Positions 25,201 to 36,000 of a stretch of DNA of 64,000 nucleotides are shown here, in pieces (position 1 is the first letter of the stretch; the number at the start of each line of letters is the position of its first letter). The translations under genes were made by a program, and so were the position numbers. The notes beneath the pieces are model-generated. The model saw nothing but the letters and a program-made list of their open reading frames with translations, did not search any database and was not told where the DNA came from. Source of the stretch: Serinus canaria (lineage: Eukaryota; Chordata; Aves; Passeriformes; Fringillidae); assembly GCF_022539315.1 (NCBI RefSeq), contig NC_066313.1:21241059-21305058 (forward strand), read 5' to 3'.

Positions 25201-28200
25201 CTGCCATGACCATTGATCAGCTCTGAAATCCCAAAGTAAATATCTGGGATTTGGTATTCCTAAACAGTGAAACAAAGGCACTTGACTCAGGCTCCCACAC
25301 CAGAGTTGTGCTGGCTAAAACCACCTTGCCAAATGGACATGAAGGTGGGGGAAATGAGGGGGACAGGGAAGGAGATGTATAGCTCAGGACTGTTGGTTGT
25401 TCACATTTATGAACATCTGCCTTGTCCCTGAGTCTCCTTTAGAGGGAGTGTGTCAACCACTCCTTCAGAGCAGATGTCCTGAGTACAGGCCCTTTGCAAC
25501 TCAGAAGATGTGAGGAAGTCTGAGTTTTTGGCTTTTGGATCACTTTTTTGCCCTCATTTATTTAGCAGTATGGACAGAGTCAAAGGTTCTACTAGCAGAG
25601 CCATGCTACTTCCATAAGCTATCTGATGCTCCTGAGACCGAATCCTTGTTTTCTTCTCACCTTACTGACCCTGCTTTTACTTGCCTACTCTATGACTATT
25701 CTAAAATGGCTTTCTTACCCACTGCTGTTTTTTTAGCTTTCTCAAGTTCTACTTCTCAAGATAATATCGCTTCTGACTGCCAGCTGTGTATGAATGTGCT
25801 CTTTTTTATATAAAGTTCAAGTGACTCATCAACTTCCTTATGACTCATTTTTTGCTTCAGGATTGAATTCAAATTTGCCCTGATTTAATCTCTTTGGGAT
25901 TGCTGCAGCCTACCTCAAAGAATGTCTCTCTTCTTCCTTCTCTCTTAACTAGCTACTGTTACACTCTTGCACAATACAGCTATTGTTTGCTCAAGAGCCT
26001 TTTTTTAAACTCCTATTGTCTGGCAGCTGCCCCAAACCTCTGCATTATGAAAACACTGGCCTAGAAGTAAGAGTTTTTTTGCCTTTTTAGCTTTTAATTC
26101 CTGTGTCTTTGCTATCCTTTATTGGACCTCTGTTATTGTATATGAATCTAAGCCTTTAGAAGGTTTGTTTACGTGCTTGTTTTTTGGCAGGCAGTGGATA
26201 CTGTTGGTACAAAGATGTTTCCCATTTGCATTCACAAATAACTTTCCTTTCCACAGATCTGTTTCAGCTGCCATAAGCAGATGTTTCTTAAGTGGCCTTA
26301 CAGATGTTACCTCTGCAGCAGGTGAGCTGGTACAAAAGGAGTGAATGAGGAGGGAGGAAAAAGTGAAAGAACAGTGCTGAGGACCAGGGTTGCTGAGCCC
26401 TTCAGCTTTGCCTTACTGCACAAGCCAGGCTGAAGTGTCTACAGCTGTGTAGGATGTGGAAAATCTTGTCTCTGAAGTAGTATTTAACTCTTAGTGTTAA
26501 GTCAGCAATGGCCAAATTTCCTGTGCCAGCATTAAATTAATTTCTCTGAGATCACCTTCTGTGTTTTGCTCTAAAGTTTTGCTCTAACTTCAGCCCGGGG
26601 CTTGAATGGGTTCTGAGAGAGGGTCTACACCAGAATCTTCTGTTAAGGACTAAAAAAGAGAAGTCCAGACCTTGTGACTGGGAAAGGAGTTGAGCCTACT
26701 CGTATCCACTTATTTGTCAGAGGCTTTCTGTTCATGGAGAGTGAGAGAGGAACTTCAGCCTCATTAAGGCTCACCTAAATCTATTTGAAGCAGTTGTGAA
26801 GTACTGAATTGATTATAAGCAGCAAGTAAACAACTACTGGAAATTGAGCAATTGTCTTGTGGTAGTGCTGGGTGAATTGCAATGAGCATTTGCAGATAAA
26901 GCCTTGAAGCTATGGATGTTGATACATTTCAGATGATTTAAACGACCAGAAGTAGGAAAGTTGACAAACTGAATAGTGGAGTTCTCAACTTGTTCACTTT
27001 GCCATCAAGTGATTCTGCCACAATCATGGATTCAGACTTACTTTGGAATTAGCTACTTTGTAGTTGCAATATTGGTAGCTGCTGAGCTTTACTCAAATGA
27101 TAATGCTGGAGATTTTTTGTCTTTCAGAGTTGTCTGCTGTGACTGCTGCATTAAGGCAAGTCTAGTCTTTAGAACAGCATATGGGATTTTTACGTTTTCT
27201 GCTTTCCCTCCTCCTCACCTAGTCATAAGAAGCTTTCCTTCATCCCACTGATATCTCAAATCTACCCTCTAGCTTGTTTCTAAGAAAATAGAAGAGGGAA
27301 TAGTATGACATGTAAAAGTAGCCAGGGTGACACAGATATCTCTTGTCATACTCAGCTAAAACAATTCTAGTTCTTCTTTCTTTCATCCTGTGTAAAGTGG
27401 TTTGGTTTACACTGGGCTCTATTTATACATGGGTCAGAAAGTTCACTGCATTAATGTCTACCTTTTAAGTGCTCCAATAAATCAATTGCATGGCATGCAA
27501 ATTGTCCTGATAAGTAGGAGGATGTGTTTCCCTGACAACTCAGGTGACTTGTGTTGTGATTCTAGATGTCCATGCCCTACAGAACATGTGTACATCTCCC
27601 ACTTCAATTTCTAAAATTTTTGAGACTGTCTGAAGAGGAGGATCCAGCTACTCAGGAACAGAAGAGCTCCAAGTTGCTACATGAAATAGAGCAGCAGCAG
27701 TATTTGGGGTAAGCTGGGACAGTGTTGTTCTATTTTTACCTTGAAAGATGTTACCATTTACTTATGCAAAGCTGCAAAAAGGGAGACAGCACTATGTAAT
27801 ATTGGGCTGGTCAGCTGAATGCTCTGTTGAATGGCTGGTTTTAGCCACTGGTCTAACTAGTCCACAGTTCTCTGGAAGTGTTGTGTATTTTAGATGACCC
27901 AAAGGGAGGAAGTGTAGGTGCTCTGAAATGCATTTTCTGTTTTAACTATCAGGTTTGTGACATGGATTTAGAAGTGTCTATATTAGCCCAGACATAGAAG
28001 GTTCCTTGCAATAGCTTAATAGTATCAGAATTTCAAGACCCCATCATGTTCTATCCCCCACAGCTGAAGGTCTGTCACTACAACCCAGGAGTAGCCCCTT
28101 TCTACCTAGACATGAAATAGTCTAATTATGGCTCAGCGATGCCACAAATGACTGAACAGCGATGCCACAAATGGTTTCTCAGTCCCTCCATGTACATATA

Positions 28201-29029
28201 GACCCTTTCCTTTTTGTCCCCTGAAAATTAATTATTCCAAAAAGAGTTTTTGACAGTTCTGGATGATAAAGACAACATGCATATAAGTGCAATATACAGG
28301 ACTGGAAACATAAATGTTCTCTTCTTTCCAAAGCAGTTACATTTTCTACGGGACAAACTGGTACCTTCTTTTTCCTCCTGTAAAATTAAAATTCTTTAAT
28401 GTAGCCAGAATAAAGACACAATCCTTTCTGGTTCTAAGGCTGATACTTCAGTTGCCAAAAATCAGGAGTAGTGTTCAATACTGAAGTTAGCTACATGGGG
28501 CAGACAGTGGGTTTGTCTGTGTTGTAGTGCAAGTGCTGCAGAAGAGGCCTGAGAGACTGTATTACTGTCATACTGCAGGATGGCCAAAAAAAAAAAAATC
28601 TAGTGCATAAGGATGCAGCCATAAGCTTGGACCAGACAGAGATATCTATTAGCCCTTTGGCTGATACACTGTCCATAGAGAGATGCTTTCAGCTGTTCTG
28701 GTGCTTTTTAGCCTTCCTAAGTGGTGCTGATGGCTCTTTTGAACCTATGCATTTGGCTAAATCACTTAGCAGCCTGGGAGAAGGATGGAAGAGCACTATG
28801 CCCTCTAACAGAAACCTGGTTCAACTTTCCTGCTTTTGCTTTTCTTTTCCCCTCTAGCATACCTGTTGTTTTGGAGCCCTGTGGCCTAGCACAGCCCCTG
28901 TGCTGTTACATGGGGACCATGGCAAACTGGCTGACTGTAGACATCTGTATATGGTGTGAGCAATTCCTCTTGAATGTGACTTCCAGTCAACAGCACAGCA
29001 TCCCTGTCAGGAGATTTTCCTGGGCTTGA
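13274..29029 (+). CDS. Short SPIRE-family actin nucleation factor (14 coding exons)
   Basis: Exons: 13274-13496, 14553-14584, 15033-15197, 15954-16079, 16351-16416, 19321-19482, 21690-21758, 22979-23054, 23604-23752, 24810-24926, 26257-26321, 27128-27155, 27566-27708, 28858-29029. Phases join to 1,593 nt (530 residues; human SPIRE1/2 are over 700). The KIND domain spans about 8-185 (VSEEQAWAICFQCC; LGRAIYEALDWGI; RELSDPLEKLL; NLFTEYMELQELL) and in the family binds FMN formins. A WH2-A-like segment lies at 205-228 (core LRKA for LKKV) and WH2-B at about 241-259 (RTPYELLLDDIQHKRYALQR). Residues 337-348 (LPPHRGRSRSLE) resemble the SPIRE1 myosin V-tail motif region, followed by a SPIRE-box-like helix at 365-378. 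The FYVE-type zinc finger (about 396-515) has CFSC, CYLC, CCDCC and CIWC. Intron 12 has a GC donor. The start has a good Kozak context (GAAATGG). SPIRE proteins nucleate actin on Rab11 vesicles. Divergence from SPIRE1 and SPIRE2 suggests a third paralogue. Confidence 0.9.
13631..14267 (+). mobile_element. Solo ERVL-type LTR in intron 1 of the SPIRE-like gene
   Basis: The block starts TGTCATGAAG and ends CAAACGATGACA, so its ends form the inverted pair TGTCAT/ATGACA. Internal landmarks match a common avian LTR as I recall it: CAAGGCTTCGGGCAGCCAT near 13810, a polyadenylation signal AATAAAG near 14133, and then CTCTGATCACATCTCACAG near 14184. The flanks do not show a clean duplication, so the 5' end could be off by some tens of bases. 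The orientation is sense to the host gene. Confidence 0.75.
27154..27160 (+). other. GC-AG intron donor in the SPIRE-like gene
   Basis: The 28-nt exon 12 (27128-27155) encodes VVCCDCCIK of the zinc finger and ends ATTAAG|GCAAGT. This is the rare but functional GC donor class with otherwise perfect U1 complementarity. Using it gives phase 0 into exon 13, which opens MSMPYR at the place where SPIRE1 has MRLPSKPY. No GT donor nearby preserves the zinc finger. Confidence 0.8.
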
Positions 29030-29080
29030 ACCAAACTGGAATCTACCATACATTTCTCCTGTCACTCAGTATGTACCTGA

Positions 29081-29251
29081 AATAAATGAAACAGCTTTAC
29101 GCACCTACTGACATAAAGGCCTGAATGAAAGACCTCCCTGCTGGTTAGTCTAAGCAGGAAGCACAGTTAGCATTTCTGTATTGTGAAGTATTCTAAAGCT
29201 TTGTGGGGTTTAGAAATGTTGTAATTCTTTCTGTGTCTTGGGGAAAATAAA
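29081..29251 (+). promoter_or_regulatory. Polyadenylation signals of the SPIRE-like gene
   Basis: AATAAA occurs at 29081-29086 and again at 29246-29251, which lie 52 and 217 bases after the stop codon. Both are suitably placed; the second follows a T-rich stretch and may be the main site. Confidence 0.65.
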
Positions 29252-31220
29252 TGTTCAAGCATTATCATGCTTCTAGCATTTCTTTCTTTGCACCTGCAGC
29301 TGTCATTGTTCTGTTGCACTTTTTGCATTCATTGCTGAGCAGACTTCATCAATGTACTGAGAACAGGGAAACTTTTAACCAAAAACCCCCATATGTGAGA
29401 GGCTTGTAAAGTGGAGCTCTCAGTTATGTGATCACTTCACCCTGCATTTTGCATACAGTCCTTCCTTACTAGTCATAGTACTTAATGCATGTAAAATGGC
29501 AGTGATAGCTGCTCTGTCCACTTGCATTAGGAAGCTTGTTTTGATTTTTTTTTTTCTGTGTGTTATCATACTTTGGCACCAGACCTTTCTGTGCATCTCA
29601 CAGAAGTACCTTTCAATGCTGTCATCACCTGAAGGGCAGAGAGCTGTTCTTGAGAGATGCTTGCTCATTGTCTTGGCCTTAAGCCTTTGCCCTGGAATAA
29701 ACTGGACTCTTGCAATATTCCATAGATTTTGGTGTATGTTTAAAACAAAAGATGAGATATTGGATAGTAGATTTATTTATCCCCAGGAATTGCCTGTATG
29801 GAAGGGCCTGATGGAGTTTGCCTTGGTGAGTTTTGCAGGGCCTGGATAGACAGTGTTGAAAGAACTTGTAGCTGGAATGAGTCATGCTGAAGAAAATAAT
29901 GTCTGGGAAAGGCCAGTGCTAGACAGAGGAGAAGGGAAGAAAGACATGTTTAAGCTGAGCCCAGAGTCTGCATCTGAACTGCCAGAAGGGTCAATACCTC
30001 CAGCTGACTTGCACTGGCCTGACTCTGCTTCCTTCCAAGCGCCTGTCTGCAAGCTGATGCCTCCTTGCAGGTTTGGGCAAGCTCTGCAAGTAAATGAATG
30101 TGGGGAAGCTGGAGCTTGAGCTTCCTTTTGGAGCAAGTTCAAGTGTTCCTCTTCCTTCATTCAATTAGGAGGGGTGCAGCCTGCCTGCCCAGGTCCCCAG
30201 CTGTATGTGCCAATTGCCGGTGCTGCTGGGAGGCACATCCTTATCAGGCAGGTGGGCTCCTTGCAGGCTGCAGGGAATGGCAGCCAAGCCACAAGTGCGC
30301 TTCTTGGCACAATGGGCACAGCGTGGGGCCAGGGGCATGAGGCACTCTGAGACGCTTGCTGAGTGGGGTAGTTTAGAGAGAGCCAGAAATTAGCTGAGAT
30401 CAGCCTGCTTTGCGTACTGCGTACGGCCAAAATTCTGCTCAGAGCCTGGGTGCAGCAGCAGCAAGAGAAGGCGTCCATATCGCATTGAGGTAAACTTGAG
30501 TTCACCTGTGGAGCAAAGGTAGTTCATGGTTCCTTCTCTTGCACATCTGTTGTGGGGTCACATGGGCTTGGCTCACTGCCTTTCCCAGCTTTGTGACCGT
30601 GACAGGGGTGATGAAATGCCCTCCCTTGCAGAACAGACATGCAAAGGTGGGTAGGGGAGTTTCTGCTAAGAGGCTGCCTGACCTTCCCTGATCTAGCATG
30701 CTGATGGGATATAACCCGTTCCCATCATTCTTCTCCACGACAGCCGTTGCAGGGGCCGCGGGACAGCGGCAGTAAAACCTCTGTCCCCCGGGCACGAGTG
30801 ACATCTGTTCGGTCTTCATCCCGGCTGAGGCGGGACACCTCCTGTCCGCCAGGGGGCAGCCGCGGGCCGCGCCGCCCAGAGCCAGGGCTGCAAAATGCGG
30901 CTACCTCAAAAATAACAGAGATTTACCTCAAAAATTACACAGATTTTACCGTCCTCATTTATTTTTATTTAATTTTATCCTTTCCGTGGCACTTCTCCAA
31001 GCCGGGGAAGGTCCCACTGGCACACAGGGCCTGGGTGACAGCAGTGGGGAGGCTGAGGGTGAGGGCGTGTGAGTCAAAGACAGCTGGGGCAGAGACACAG
31101 CAACACAAAAAAGAGGTTTTAGGTGGAGGGGAGGGGTGGGAGAGGCTTGACTGCAGTAACTTTGTGCGGCTGTCAGAGTAGTTTGGTTTTGCTGTTTGAA
31201 GCCAGCTGGGGAAACATGCT
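29252..31220. other. Intergenic stretch after the SPIRE-like gene
   Basis: No convincing exon is visible. An open frame at 29853-30119 (88 codons, plus strand) has no similarity I recognise. A small GC-rich patch at about 30730-30900 holds the CTCF-like site listed separately. Confidence 0.4.
30844..30863 (+). promoter_or_regulatory. CTCF-like binding site
   Basis: The sequence TCCGCCAGGGGGCAGCCG matches the CTCF core (CCNNNAGGGGGC) very closely and sits in a short GC-rich island about 1.6 kb beyond the SPIRE-like gene. It could mark a boundary between the housekeeping genes and the gene-poor region. Occupancy cannot be judged from sequence. Confidence 0.55.
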
Positions 31221-31221
31221 C

Positions 31222-31361
31222 CAGTAAAATCACAGAATGGCTTGTGTTGGAAGGGACCTTAAAGAACATCTCATTCCAACCCTCTGCCATGGACACGGAC
31301 ACCTTCCACCAGATCTGGTTGCTCCAAGCCCTATCCAGTATGGCCTTGAACATTTCCAAAG
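31222..31361 (-). mobile_element. CR1 LINE fragment, 3' end (minus)
   Basis: Read on the plus strand this begins AATCACAGAATGGCTTGTG, then TTGGAAGGGACC, CATTCCAACCCTCTGCCATG and a segment on affected 'caagccctatccagtatggcctt'. This is the reverse complement of a standard avian CR1 3' end. Its 5' side abuts plus-strand CR1-like sequence at about 31362. Confidence 0.85.
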
Positions 31362-32195
31362 GAGGATGGTGGAGCATCTGGAGGGGAAGACTTATGAGGA
31401 CTGGCTGAGGTCACTTGGTACAAACCTGCTTGAATAATCTTACCCAGGGCACTGCTGCCAGCACTTTCTTGCCCAGGTTAAATCTGGCTTTGAGAGGGGT
31501 TTCACCCTACATCTGGTTCAGTTTGGCTTAATTTTTTTGTTATGTTTTGTTATAAAGGATAAACATAAAGGCTTCTATTTTACACATTAAATAAAACTGT
31601 AGAGGTAATGTTGGGCAGAACTTGAGCAACAATATGAACTCCCAGAGTACAGAGGAGGGAGTGATGGGTTAAGCAGCAATTCTTCGGGATAAGGGTCAAA
31701 AGCTGAATGCAAGTCAGCTCTGTCATGGTGTTGAGGTGATGGAAAATAAGTTAAGGGGAGATGGGGCGTAATTGGATCCAGCCCAGCAGAGAGCAGGGAG
31801 AACAAGCAGAAATGGAGAAATCATTACCTACCAGGGAAGCCTGAAAGAACTGAAATTCTCTAACCCAAAGGAGGGGAGAACTGAAGTCTTTAAGCACGTA
31901 AAATTAATTAATCATTGCTCCTTCTCTGTGATGGAGAAGAGGAGAGAAAAAAAAAAGAAAAAAGAAGGCTTAAGTCACAGCAGGAAAGGCTTAATTTAGA
32001 TGTTAGGAAAAACTTTCTAATGACAGGGATAATAAAGAATAGACTGCCTAGGGAGTGGAGAGCTTTAAGATCAAGTTAAGCAACATCTGTCAGGGATGTC
32101 CGAGGTCTAGGTGATCCTGCTTCAGTTAGTGGAATGGACTGGTCTGACCTTTCAAGGTCCCTTTTAGCCCTAATTTTTCAGTGGTTCTGTGGGCT
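31362..32195 (+). mobile_element. CR1 LINE remnants (plus, discontinuous)
   Basis: A CR1 5'-side scrap (near 31366-31420, 'ggagcatctggaggggaag...gactggctgaggtc') follows the minus fragment head to head. After about 500 bases of diverged sequence the 3' portion is visible at about 31985-32195 (TTAGATGTTAGGAAAAACTT and then GGTCTGACCTTTCAAGGTCC). These may be one decayed copy or two copies. Confidence 0.6.
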
Positions 32196-32679
32196 GACAT
32201 TAATCTTCTTAATGGTATTTAAACAGTCAGCAGCTTCTCTTAAGTAACTGCTAGCAAGTCTCTTCTCTTGCCTGCGGTTTAAAATTAACTTAATTTCCAT
32301 GCATCACTTTCGCCCTCCAGCTCCCAAGTCCTGCATAGTGAACCAGCAGCTGAATTCCTTGACTGCTTGTCAGTACCTTCTTTGTGGCTCTGTAGCTGCA
32401 CCTGACAAAAAAGAAGGGGGTAGAAATTCTGCATATTGGTGGCTATGCCATCAGTGTGAGGGTGCTCTCGTTTTCTGCATTTATATGCAGAAGATATGGT
32501 CCCCCTTCAGACAGCCAAGTCTCATATGTGGGTATTTCATTTTCTGTGCTCCAGGGACCTGCCTTTCCATGTTGTCTGCAGCCTTCTGAAGCAGTTTGTC
32601 TTGCCCTGCCTCTGGCCAAGGCTAGCCTGTTTCTGAAAGGAATCATGTCAGACCATGGGCCTTTGCTATTGGTTTGTCA

Positions 32680-33082
32680 CAGGGGTCTGGAGCACAATTC
32701 TTATGAGGAGCAGCTGAGCAACCTGGGGATATTTAGCCTAGAGAAAAGAAGGCTCAGAGAAGGTACAGCTACCAGAAAGGAGGCTGTAGCCAGGTGGGGG
32801 TCATTCTCCTCTCCCAGGTAATAAGTAACAGGACAAGAGGAAATCACCAGGAGAGGTTTAAATTGATATGGGGAAAAATTGCTTTACTGAAAGGGCTGTC
32901 TAGCCCTGGAATGGGCTGCCCAGGGAAGGGGCAGAGTCACTATTCCTAGAAGTCTTCAAAAGCCCTGCGGATGTGGCACTTGGGGTCATGGTTTAGTGGT
33001 GAAGACGGTGGTGCTGGGTTAATGCTTGTACTCGATGATCCTAGAGGTCTTTTCTAACCTTAACAATTCTGTGGTTCTTTGA
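32680..33082 (+). mobile_element. CR1 LINE fragment, 3' end (plus)
   Basis: Landmarks in order are the segment GAGGAGCAGCTGAGCAACCT, 'tagcctagagaaaagaaggctcagag', 'aacaggacaagaggaaat', and the 3' end 'gatgatcctagaggtcttttctaaccttaacaattctgtggttcttt'. The copy is a diverged avian CR1, 5'-truncated at about 32680. Confidence 0.85.
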
Positions 33083-36000
33083 TAAGGTTTGAGGGTCCAA
33101 GCCCAGGCACTGCCCAAGGTGTGTTGCACTTCTGTGTAACAATGTGTACAACAACAGGCATTATAATTAACACACTGTCCACAAGTGGTCTCTTTCAAAT
33201 GGTTCAGACTCAAGAAAGAAGTCTGAAGTTGGCCCTGAGGCTGGGTCCTCTGAAATTACTAATGAAGGTGAATTACATTTTTCATTTGCTAGCAACAGAG
33301 TAAGAGGGAGAGAACACGTCAGGCCATGATAAGCAATATCTGGTCCTTGGACTAGTACTCTTGGAAGACAGGAGAGCTGGCGAGTGTGTCCTGAAGGCAG
33401 CATGTCTGCAATTTCTTCGTGTTCTGCTAAAAACAGAAAAGACGGCATTTCCATAGCTGGGAAAAACTGTCCCAAAAGAGAGAGGGAACCACTGCCTGTA
33501 AGTCCTCTCCTTTGAAAAATAACTCTCTACCTGCCACTGAACTGCATGTATGGAGTGTGTGGGGGTGTGACCCTGCTAAGCGTGACCATAAAAACTGGGT
33601 GAATTTGGCACCAAGAGGATCAGCAGTACAGGAGATAGCCATAAACCAAAAGAGGTTTTCCATAGTCAGGAAAACACGAGGTTTCCAAACCTTTGTTGCA
33701 TACTCCTTAGTTATTTACCTAAACAAGAAAAGGTGACATTTCTATAGCTGAGAAAAATCATCCCTGATGAGAGAGGGAACCACAAATATCTGCTCACAGA
33801 GAAGCAGGCACATTTTCTCCCACTAATCTTATCCAGTGGTTTTAAACAGCCAAGATAATTGTGGGCCCGATACAGGTGCCTTCACATTTGCTTTTGTTAA
33901 TAGAGCAAGATCTGTCTTATCTCTGCATGACAAGCATTAAGAACTTTATTTCATACGTGTGAGTAACATATAAAGAAATGGAGTGGCCACCATGGCAGCA
34001 GGTTGGAACACAGGGCCTTTCACTCTCGGCTCTGATCTCCTTCTTCCAGACCAGGCTGCCAGCTCCCAGACACGGCGGGGCTGTTATTTATATGTGTAAT
34101 AAAACATCACCTGAATGCAGCTGGAGTCCTACCTTTGAGCAATGTTAGCATGCCAGGGACTTTATTTACAGCTATTTCACTTCACCTCTCTTGATGCTGG
34201 GAATGAGAGTTTCAGGTGTCCTCCCTTTTTAAAAAAACACTGTGAAATATGCATATGTTGAAATGGATTGTGCTTTTGTGGAGCCTGTATCCCAAACCAT
34301 ATAGTAGCTGCTTTGTGCACAGATTTTACAATTCCACTCCAGTGAAAATGTATTTGTCAGAACCACAACAGCATGAATCTGACTCATTAAATAAGACCTT
34401 ATTTTTTTAAGGGAAATGTTGGGTATACTACAGACAGAGCAAGCTTCTAAGGCCCTTGCAAGGAAAGGGTGAAGCAAGCTTACTTCTTAACTGGTGCAAT
34501 TTGGGAGAAGTGTTTTTGGAAGTGCTATAGAAATCACAGCTTTCTCAAGATATGCTGAATATTGTTGTATCCCACCAGATTTGGGGAAAGGATGAGATTA
34601 GCCACTTAAATGTAAACTTATTTGAACAAAGCAATTTATGTGAAATGCAGCAGGCTTTTTCAAGGTAAGAGAAAATCATCACCTTTTTCATTTTTTGCCC
34701 AGACACCTGGGAAACTCAGGACCAGCTACACTTAAGCACTATGTGTTTCAGGCATTGCAAACTCAAAAGTTTTCCAAGTGAGGGGTGCTGCCAGCTGCAG
34801 TGAGCTTGATCTGTGCTTAGCTCTGGAGCAGGAGCCAGATGGAATGCTGACGCAGTATGGCTGCAGGCCTTTCTGCTGTTTTTACTCTGTGGAGTTTTTA
34901 TGAGACCATATCTGTCAAATGTATGTGTGAAGATAAATCAAACAAGCACAGCCACGGCTGTTAAATAAATGTGAAATCTGAGTGGCTTCCACCAGCCCCT
35001 CGGTCCCTCCCCCTCGGCTGCCGTGTGCACTGAGTGTTTTATAGACACAGCACGGTGAAGGATGGCTGGTTATGAGAAAGGGAAAGCAGCGGGGAGGCAG
35101 CTCCAAGGGAAGGGGGTGATCCTGCAGGGGGAAGCAGAGAGCTACAAGATGGGTTTGGGGCTCATGCTGCTGAAATATTTGGGTCCGGAAAGAGCCTGGT
35201 TTGAATCTTGATGACTTTTGAAGAAGGAGTGACTCAATAAATTCCATCAGGGATGTGGTCTGTCTGCTGTGATGGCATCCAAAATGCAATGAAGATGGGG
35301 ATTCACAAGAGCAGACAGGAAGGCACTCCATGGAGAAGTGTAATAAGATAGACCATGTTTGGAGCTAATGCTGTGTGAGCACCACAAGGTTCCTGCACCT
35401 TGAATAACAAAGCATGAGAAGGACATCAAGCTTCTGCATGCCTCACAGCCTGTCTTCTCCTGGAAAATAAAATAATCTTGACCTGATCACCACTTACATT
35501 TTTCCACTATTCCCCCAAACTTCCCCAGGGAAGAAGGATGGTGCTTCCAAGGTCAGGGTTGAGGTTACTGACAGGTCAGGGAGGGCAAGGTCAGGCTTGA
35601 AGCTGACTCTCTGTACCAAAGCTGTCCCACATAGCGAGAGGGCCGTGCAGTTTCCAAAGCCATCAATCTCTTCCCCACTTCCACCAGCTATTCACCTCTT
35701 CCAGTTTTAAGTGGAAGAAAATACAGCCAGCCAACCTCTTCAAGTCCTTGTGTTGTGCCTCTGGGAGCTGCATTCCTGCTCTCAAGTGCTCAGTCACCGA
35801 AACAGAATAGCCAATATATCACTCCCATTGTTTTATTTGGGGGTTGAAGTTGCATCCATGTATCTGAAGGCTACTGTAACCAGGAAATTGTTCTTCTTTG
35901 TGACAATGGGGCTGCTTCTGCCACCAAGAAAGCATTTGTTACTTCTCCCTGGCTGCACTGGGGTTTGGCCAAAGGTGCTTTTTTTCCCTCGCACACAGGG

